Source: Exophiala sp. HKRS030
Lineage: Eukaryota > Ascomycota > Eurotiomycetes > Chaetothyriales > Herpotrichiellaceae
Reading direction: 5' to 3'
DNA: 64,000 nucleotides
Assembly (NCBI GenBank): GCA_023897205.1
Contig: JAHWDD010000001.1
Span: 4,340,001 to 4,404,000, forward strand
A program made the translations under genes and the position numbers. The number at the start of each line of letters is the position of its first letter. Within the stretch, counting starts at the first letter, position 1. Positions 57,801 to 64,000 of the stretch are shown here, piece by piece. The notes under the pieces were generated by a model. It did not search any database. It was given only the letters and a program-made list of their open reading frames with translations, and was not told the DNA's origin.

Positions 57801-58471
57801 TCCTGGATATTCTCGAGCTGATTCTCCAACGGGAAGCTATCGACTATTTTAGACTCGATGGCAACACCAAGGTGTCTGAAAGGCAAGATTTGATCGACGA
57901 TTTCTCCGCCGACGATGATGAAACACCCGTGTTCATGCTGAGTACCAAGGCCGGTGGAGCTGGTATCAATCTCGCCAAAGCCAACAAGGTCATCGTGTTC
58001 GACAGTGGCTTCAATCCTCAAGATGATATTCAAGCGGAAAATCGCGCGCATCGTATTGGACAGGTCAAGGAGGTCGAGGTTATCCGGCTGGTTTCGAAAG
58101 GCACGGTTGAGGAGCAGATCCATAGCATGGGTCTCACCAAACTCAAACTGGACGAACAGGTCGCGGGAGACGGCGCCGAAGAGCAACCACCGCGGAAAGA
58201 GGGCGAAGAAAGCGCAAAGGAGGTGGAAGGTCGCATGATGGTTGAAGAGATGTTCTTCAACAAATTGGACCAGGAGTCTCTCGAACAGCTCAAGGCCGAT
58301 GTCACCAGTCCAGTCAAGAAAAGACAGATCAAGGATGTTGGTCCCACGGCGCAAAGCGATGAAGCGTCCGAAGAATCCGAGAGAAAAATCAAACAAGAGC
58401 AGGAAGGAAAAGATGTCGACTTGCCGGACCGTACGAAATCAATCGAAGCAGAAGTAAAGAGTGAAGAATAG
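54878..58471 (+). CDS. FUN30: SNF2-family chromatin remodeller, Fun30/SMARCAD1 type
   Basis: Single exon, 1197 residues. The first about 250 residues are disordered and Ser/Pro rich, then a CUE-like ubiquitin-binding segment about 250-295 (VRRMMNMVSMVSVRECYEVLVS...YDDAVEEILLLSE). The SNF2 ATPase core runs about 580-890, with the Walker A motif LADDMGLGKTCQVI near 606 and motif II as DEGH near 714, which is the form seen in this subfamily instead of DEAH/DEXH. The helicase C-terminal lobe is about 945-1090 (TLIFSQFVMILDILE, STKAGGAGINLAKAN, ENRAHRIGQ). Fun30 slides and evicts nucleosomes and works in heterochromatin silencing and DNA end resection. The C-terminal tail is acidic. The ATG at 54878 is the first in frame. 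Confidence 0.93.
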   Translation: MSSFPTSPSRSDDELFNPGPKTAHETVETLPLRRVDPMDDDSDIKTMATLPLQRPTQKMTQPTQIIDRSPDMTSSPVKEGVVQVTASSPLAAQSRKPGGYLASAMAPAGTAFRRPYVASQPRPPTITIDSDDEGPVYRGGSSDSDEPRANDIKPSTFVRKTNTSTDKIPESPQAQTNGLSRFREITANAIFRESPSSNSSTSNGIKRSADVMANAYGNASKRPRQTAPARALPVPAPQKRQPELELDDISDYNTRAKVRRMMNMVSMVSVRECYEVLVSKKGHYDDAVEEILLLSERRHDRGKKNAIDLTGSEDELMPTPAGRKAPAAQKAKVSSKSITEKWSSTQNVRKPSKTIEVFDTPPPQKKRTLVRGRKRTPSPVQNVETARDTSKPKAKPITVLSDESDEADSAVLSDKETDTTFNSRLLDLFNNCTAADLTDTASISRELAEHVLSERPFKSLDDIRRIQDPKLKPSKGRRKTIPVGDKIVDKVETMLESYEAVDYLVKKCQSLAKPLAEEMKSWGVNLYGNQGGELDMVSLRDTQRSSHDSGIGTPISDEDRDIVKKRTPKNFLSQPSIMSDDIQMKDYQVVGINWLKLLYQRGLSCILADDMGLGKTCQVIAFLAHLYQQGRMGPHLVVVPAATLENWLKEFRRFCPTLNVEPYYTTNPTERVELRERLEDSRDDVNVIVTTYTLAKGKEDFPWLKNFGFDCTVYDEGHMLKNAESQVASKLVRIQSNFRLLLTGTPLQNNLKELISLLGFLMPSLFKEKAQELSSIFSHTVKAMEQNHEALLSEQRIKRARSMLTPFILRRKKYQVLRDLPRKERRVELCDITPEQSEIYQSYLDKAYSIRERKERGENVTNESSNILMKLRQAAIHPLLFRRLYPDKILPAIARQCLKVDMFSESNPDLIVTELEAYSDMEIHTLCDQHAPLRRFALQHGEWLASGKVQKMLELLRKFMSQGHKTLIFSQFVMILDILELILQREAIDYFRLDGNTKVSERQDLIDDFSADDDETPVFMLSTKAGGAGINLAKANKVIVFDSGFNPQDDIQAENRAHRIGQVKEVEVIRLVSKGTVEEQIHSMGLTKLKLDEQVAGDGAEEQPPRKEGEESAKEVEGRMMVEEMFFNKLDQESLEQLKADVTSPVKKRQIKDVGPTAQSDEASEESERKIKQEQEGKDVDLPDRTKSIEAEVKSEE

Positions 58472-59656
58472 ACTTGAGGGAGAAAGAAAATGCCAGATCT
58501 CAGATGCCAGATCCGAAGGGAAAGAAGGACTTTGTTGGATAAATGATCGTAGGTCGCTCAAGAGGGGAGGGCATTCTGTGAAACTCGAACGAATCCACGT
58601 TCGTAGACCATCGACGGTGTTTGTCTGCATCACCTGCTTACCCCAGTTGGAAAAGTCAAGAGAAAGACAAAATCAAATGCAAGTCTCGCGGTGTGGTGCA
58701 ACAACGAGAGACATGGGATCACAACAAGTTGTATCTTACTTACACACAGACATCCACACAGACATTAGTTAGACCATAGACGAATGATCGTTGCACCCAG
58801 TCAAGAGGATTCACCTTCTGAAGGCGGTTTTTCTCGAACAACAAACTTGACTGGCACTTGAGGATGTCGTCTTCCTCCGTTGGTCTTCCCGAAAGGATGA
58901 GGTATCTCTGTACCTCGACCCTGAGCACGTTGTTCGTTCCGATTTTGTTTCCTGGCATTGTTCTTCGTAATCAGAACTTGGGAAACCTCACGTTCTAGCC
59001 TGGGGAACAGAGAGAACAGCTACAGCGATGCGAGAGGAATGAGATGGTGTTGGTTCAAAAAGTACGGAGTATGTTGAAATAGGAACATTTGTTTGTTTGT
59101 GGATTCTTGAGTATCTTTGCTACGGAAAGACCTTTTTTTTCATTCTCGGTTGTTGTGAACTCTTCATACGAACTCTGCCATCCTCTCCGCCTCGCCCAAG
59201 TTCTTGAGTGCCACATGTACCGTCCTGGACCGGCCCTTGGTTTCTTGACCGACTCGGGAACTTTTGCGCTTCGGGGGATTTTTGGAATCTCAATAACGAG
59301 CGAGCCTTTCATACCCAATTCTTGTAATTGGAAAAGGTCAATGGAAATAATAATACACTCGAGTCCACCGATTCTGAATGTGTTTTTTGTCTTGTCCATT
59401 GACCTTTCCCCCCCAAAAAAGGTTCAAGGTCAAGGATCAAATGTGAACTTGCTCTCTCTCCTGTTCTTCTCCTGCTTCGCAGCGCACTGGCAAACGCCAC
59501 ACCTCACTCAGGTACCCTTCCGCTCCGATTTCATGTCTTGCGTCACGGCATGACGACGCCCCCCTGCTCGGTACGTCTGTCTTCATCTCAAAGTGCGTAG
59601 CTTTATTCGAGGCGAACACGTTGGCTTCTGTTTCTTCGCCGGCCCGTTGGTGGTGC
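58472..59656. other. Intergenic region with an uncertain minus-strand open segment
   Basis: 1.2 kb between the Fun30-type gene and the coiled-coil gene. On the minus strand, 58999 to 58801 is open for 65 codons after a good acceptor (ccccag) and ends at a TGA; it reads as LEREVSQVLITKNN...PVKFVVREKPPSEG. Further upstream 59399-59055 is another open frame (114 codons). Together they might be the exons of a small gene, but I find no junction that keeps the frame and no family match. One exact TACGGAGTA lies at 59063-59071. Confidence 0.4.
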
Positions 59657-61737
59657 TCATGGATTCGCATCTGCTGAGGGCTTGAGTAGAAGGTTCTGCG
59701 GTGTTGGAATACTGCTGAAGTCCATTTCTCTGTGCTTTCTGTCAGTGTCACGATTCAAGGCAGGTCTGGATGAAGCTCCAATGCTTACCGTCCTCTTTGC
59801 CACTGGTTCCATCACCCGCACATCGTCTGTGAAATGCTCGCCTTCCGCTGCCGCCGGTGATGCTGGCCTCTTTTCAACACGTGGCTGGCTCCGCCCGTGC
59901 TTCTGCTGAGAATCTCTCGCAGTCTCTTGATGAACTCGTCCGTTCCCAGTTCGTCTGCTGGACTCTGAGGAAGACCCTCCATTTTCATCTTCCGAAGACA
60001 CCGAAATAACATCATCATGCATTTCCTCCGTTTTTATTGCCGGAAGATCGTCGTCGTGCTGAGGTTGTACAGTGACCGTGTCGTTCTGCTGAAGAGGTGT
60101 TTGGCTGGACGATTTGCCGTTTGAAGCGCGTAACATCATGGATGGCTCGATGGACTGATACTCGGCTTTAGTTCCCCGTGTTGGGACTGGTTCCCGGCCA
60201 TCAAGAAACTCTTTCTGGTTCCGCTTGCTGTTGCGTGTTTGAGCTGCATGTAGAGTCTCTTTCTCAGACTGCAATGGGCGCTGAGTAGATGCCTCATCGA
60301 CATCCTGGTTCGTATATGGTCTTCGTTTGCGCCCAGAGACTTTTGCTGTACCGTCCCCATTATCTGGAGCAAGCACCCAGACCACGGCCTTTCTGATGTT
60401 CTGCAAAATATCTTGATTGACCCCGCTTGTGTCACCGAGTCTCAAGACTAGAGGTTCGACCACCATGTCTATCAAACTTCCCTCGATACCACATTCTTTG
60501 GGATCTCGGCCTTCTTCGTCATCATCACCATCTTTTAGCTTCATGCCACGATGCGGCTCGTGATCTCTGTGGCCCGTAGCAAAGTACTGATCGTCCAACT
60601 CACTCCAGAAGAAGATCTTGATGCACGAGAATTGAACCGTCAGGGCGGAAGACATTGCCTGGCATTCTCTCACGATACCCTCAAGTTCATTGGTGCGCTT
60701 CAACTCGGCCTCATGCTCCAATTTCTTCAGGAATGGACGACATCGTCGGATAATGGTGAAGCATGTCAACCTAATATGTTCGTTTCTCAAGCGCATAACG
60801 GCCGGGCTGCATCGCGTACCATTCGACTGCCAGTGTTCCACCGCAAATGGCATGTCAATCGCGCGAAGAATCTTTGCTTGTACAATTTGGTTCCACGCGT
60901 GAGAGTCTGAATGTGGTTAGAGCTCTGAAAGGGATTCTTTTTGGAATACCTACCAGCTGTAGCGGTTTCAATCAGCCACTTCAAAGAGTCCTCGATAACA
61001 CCGTTCGCAAGCTTGCTATCCGGTTTGCGAAGATATGCGAATGGACGGAAAAATGTCTCATTACACAAAGAAGCATTGATGATTGTATTGACAATGATTT
61101 TGGGGGCAATCTTCTTTTCTTTGATAGCATGATTCATACGTCGAGACCAAAGCGGCTGGGGAGACATAGTTTCTAGCTTTACCATCATCTCAGAGTGACT
61201 CTTCTCATCGATCTGTCTCCATGTTCCAATCACCCATCGATTTGAGAGACCTTTGGTGTCCAGGAAGATCTTTCCGAGCCGCTTGTTGACCTCCTCGTCA
61301 GGTATTGGGGGCAGTTCATGAGATACTGCATTTTCGAGTCTTTCATCCTGCAACTTCTGGAGTTTGTTCTCGAGTTCCTGCAATTTCTGCTTCTTTGATT
61401 TCAATTTGTTGGACAGTTCAGACTTCGATGCTTGCAATCTTTTCTTCGCTTCCTTCAGCTTTTTGATTTCTTCATCTTTCGACACGAGCTGGTTTGTCTG
61501 TGTGAGGATTTTGTCATGACAATCCGGTAACGTTGCCGGCAGCTTCGTCTTCTTCAATTGCGAGGATTCAGCATCCTGAGCAAGTTGCCTTGCTGGTGTC
61601 TGCTTTGCTTTTCCACGCGTCTTTGTGGTTCCTGGATGGGGTGAATTATGGACTTCCACAGCACTCACTCGGTTAGCTTGCGAAGACGAACGATCATGAA
61701 CTGACTTGTTCGCGTCTGGTGAAGTTTCTGGTGGCAT
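59657..61737 (-). CDS. Coiled-coil nuclear-looking protein of unknown function
   Basis: Minus strand, exons 60954-61737 and 59657-60906 (intron 47 bp); 677 residues. I do not recognise the family. The N-terminus is basic and disordered; a strong coiled coil runs about residues 85-130 (LKEAKKRLQASKSELSNKLK, then KLQELENKLQKLQDERLE). A conserved-looking globular part follows at about 150-400, with aromatic-rich stretches NRWVIGTWRQIDEKSH, FFRPFAYLRKPDSKL and DSHAWNQIVQAKILRAIDMP across the junction. The C-terminal third is acidic and Ser-rich with basic patches (GRKRRPY), which suggests a nuclear protein. The intron is needed to join the two long frames and gives a clean phase-1 junction. It shares a 446-bp promoter region with the Hsp70-like gene. 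Confidence 0.72.
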
Positions 61738-62183
61738 CTTGTTGTTGAAGATCCTAAGTTGTAGCGTCCGGAACCTCTTGACTGATTGGATGGATTGAGA
61801 AAAGACTTATTTGCTTGACTTATTCGGGATATGGGATATGAGTAAATAGGTAGAAGACAATGCTCAGACTTATATGCCGAATTCCGGATGGTGGTTCTCT
61901 TGGTCGGCGAGCCAGTAAGAGAAGCAAAGGTGAACGGATATTGAAGTGAGACAAATACATGCCCCATATGTAGTGAAACTGAAGTGAGAGGAGTACTGAG
62001 AGCAGAAGTGAGGTCACTTGCACTTACTGGAATTTTGCAAAGGCATGTGATCCAATTTCTAGACATATATAGAATCCCTCGTCTCCATCTCTGTAACCTA
62101 AATCTTACCACCATCCACCAATTGAGGGGTTTCCTCGAATCTACCAAGTCCATTCGTAAAGAAAAACCTGGTCAAATGACGCC
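61738..62183. promoter_or_regulatory. Shared promoter region, coiled-coil gene / Hsp70-like gene
   Basis: 446 bp between divergent start codons, AT-rich. I do not see clear nGAAn heat-shock element triplets in proper spacing. Confidence 0.5.
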
Positions 62184-64000
62184 ATGCCTTCAAATTTGAA
62201 CGTACTCGGTGTGCGGGATGCTGAGCCTCGAGGTAAGCTGATGGTTACCGGCCAGAGAAGTCGAGAAGCATTGACGTTGTCAGACAAAGCCGCAAAGGAC
62301 AGAAGAAATCAACAGCAACAATCATCTGTCAAGAAACGGAAGTACAAAGGTAGGCCATCCTTCGGGAATGTATTTTCGCGAGCCTAATGCTGGAGCAGCC
62401 GCGGAGCTCACTGTTGAGGAGAAAGAGTCCAAACGTCGACGGAGAGAGGAACGAAAGGAGCGCAAAGCGGCCGAGGCAAGAAACTTGATCATGGTGGCTA
62501 TCGATTTCGGGACCACCTATTCCGGGATAGCCTGGTGCAGTACCAGGAAGACCTGGAATGATATTGTGGTGATCAATCGCTGGAATGGTGGTCCTTGCGA
62601 CAACACGGAAAAGGTGCCAACCCGGATCGCATACTCTTCAGAGAATGACTTTCACGAGGACAAATGGGGCTACGCACCTAAAGCAGGATCCAAGATCTGT
62701 CAATGGTTCAAGCTTCTTCTGGACGCGAAATTCAAAAGAACGGACTTTGATGATGCTCGTCTCAGCATGGCTCTGGGTAGCCGGATCATGCGTATACCGG
62801 AAAACAAGAGCGCGCAGAGAGTGTCGAGTGACTTCTTGAGATATCTGTATCGACATCTGTTGCAGGCCATCGAGCTGGAGCTGGGCCCGACTTTGGTCGA
62901 ACAAACCATCTTCCGCTTTGTGATCACCCATCCGGCAACATGGTCAAACGCCGCTCGTCAAGCCACCCGCCAAGCTTCTGAAGGCGCTGGCTTTGGTTCC
63001 AGAATGGGAGATGACATTGTGATGATTGCAGAACCAGAGGCAGCTGCAATATGCGCCATCACCGAGACCAACTCCAAATTCCACACAGAACCCTTCCAGG
63101 TGAGTGAGGTGAGTGAGCCACACCGTCTTTATCAAGCCAAGCTGACGTGTAGGAGCAAAACACCTGTACCATGATTGTGGATATTGGAGGCGGCACAATC
63201 GACGGCTGCACGTACCGTATTGTGAGAACACAGCCACTTCGACTGGAAGAAGCTGCTGTTGGTGAAGGTCCGCTCCCATTTGCACTCAATGCCCGAGCAA
63301 GGCACTAATTATGTTCATTTAGGTGCCAAGGCCGGGGGAACCAGTGTTGACAGGTCGTTACATGAATTCATGCACCATTGCTTCGGCATAGCATTCGAGA
63401 GCTTGCCTGTGGAGAAGGTAGGCGCAGGAAGCAAGTTCATGGAGGCATTCGAAATCCTCAAACGCCAGTTCACAGGTGACTTCGACGAAGATACACGTTA
63501 TGAGCTTCCACTCAAGATGTGCAAGTTGGACAAGACCGATGGTAGGGTGACAAATCATTATGACTTCGACGAAGATACTGTCATGTTGACCGGGTATGTG
63601 CATCCAAGTAGAAGGCCTGTGATATTCACTGATAGCTTCAAGCGAGGAGATGGAGGAGTTCTTTGAAACGATGCTGGAGAGCACGTTCGACCTTATCCGC
63701 AACCAGCTGCAAAAGACCAAAAATTCGAACGAGCCTGCTGTCCAGGTGAGTACTGCAAAAGCTTGCCCAAGCCAGAACTAATACGAGCTAGAAACTAATC
63801 CTCTGTGGAGGAATGGGTTCAAGCCCGTATGTTCAGAGAAAAGTACGCGAATTCATCAATGAGGAGCTGGAAGAGGACATAGAGCTGGTGGTTCCCACAC
63901 GCCCGTGGTCCGCTATATGCAGAGGCGCCGTCATCAGTGCGTTAGAAAAGCATATCGTGGCTTTCCGAAGTTGTCGAGAGCATCTCGGATTCTCGGTTCA
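62184..64000 (+). CDS. Hsp70-like ATPase (HSPA12 type) with basic N-terminal extension, cut by right edge
   Basis: Exons 62184-62349, 62399-63099, 63153-63267, 63323-63593, 63643-63745 and 63792 to beyond the window. An actin/Hsp70-type nucleotide-binding domain starts near residue 90: phosphate-1 motif VAIDFGTTYSGIAW, the conserved THPATW, phosphate-2 motif VDIGGGTIDGCTY near 333 and the adenosine motif LILCGGMGSSPYV near 497. The spacing and the THPA element fit the HSPA12-like fungal proteins, which lack the usual peptide-binding domain. The first 85 residues are unusual: basic and helical, with KKRKYK and KESKRRRREERKERKAAEARN, resembling nuclear localisation signals. The first intron joins the two parts (KYKAAELTVEE) and has a branch-like ctaat. 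Intron 4 ends AAG; intron 3 has a GTCCGC donor. The end of the protein is not seen. Confidence 0.82.

Noticed and set aside
57620..58396. 258-codon minus-strand frame
   Set aside because: Antisense to the helicase C-terminal lobe of the Fun30-type gene, with no recognisable protein.

Overview
This window is nuclear DNA from a filamentous ascomycete (Pezizomycotina). The reasons are many short introns (about 48-135 bp) with GT...AG borders, densely packed genes on both strands, a Zn2Cys6 regulator, MFS transporters, a HET-domain relic, an Hsp70-like gene with an unusual N-terminus, and housekeeping proteins of clearly fungal type. The gene mix would fit Eurotiomycetes/Chaetothyriales, but I cannot fix the order or genus by reading alone. 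There are no bacterial operons, CRISPR arrays, rRNA genes, or tRNA genes that I could recognise.

Layout from left to right. 1-13.9 kb is mostly core: the N-terminal part of a Rex1/Rnh70-type RNA exonuclease (cut by the left edge), a cytochrome P450 with an apparent one-base frameshift, Nop12 head-to-head with a Dep1/Sds3 subunit of the Rpd3L histone deacetylase, the cytochrome oxidase assembly factor Coa3, a DHA1-type MFS transporter and a flavin amine (polyamine) oxidase. 14.3-23 kb holds a GNAT-like protein, a broken HET gene, inorganic pyrophosphatase with an apparent mitochondrial presequence, and an unrecognised membrane protein. 23.3-27.2 kb is one large secreted Ser/Thr-rich mucin-like protein with a Cys-rich C-terminal PAN/apple-like end.

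28.3-43.2 kb is an accessory, nutrient-uptake region: a Vba1-type MFS transporter and a Dal5-type MFS transporter that diverge from one intergenic region, a Zn2Cys6 transcription factor, a secreted arylsulfatase and a SUT1-type sugar transporter. 44-62 kb returns to core functions: ribosomal protein L33, glucose-6-phosphate dehydrogenase, a 4.4-kb gene-poor stretch, a DUF2406 protein, the V-ATPase assembly factor Vma21 and the Fun30-type chromatin remodeller. The right end holds a coiled-coil nuclear-looking protein of unknown function, head-to-head with an Hsp70-like (HSPA12-type) gene cut by the window edge.

All exon structures were worked out by hand from reading frames, splice signals and family-conserved residues; total intron count in my models is 58. 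The best leads for something new are the divergent coiled-coil/Hsp70-like pair, a 9-bp palindromic motif (TACTCCGTA) greatly over-represented in non-coding DNA, a possible dual-start pyrophosphatase, and the mucin-like secreted protein.
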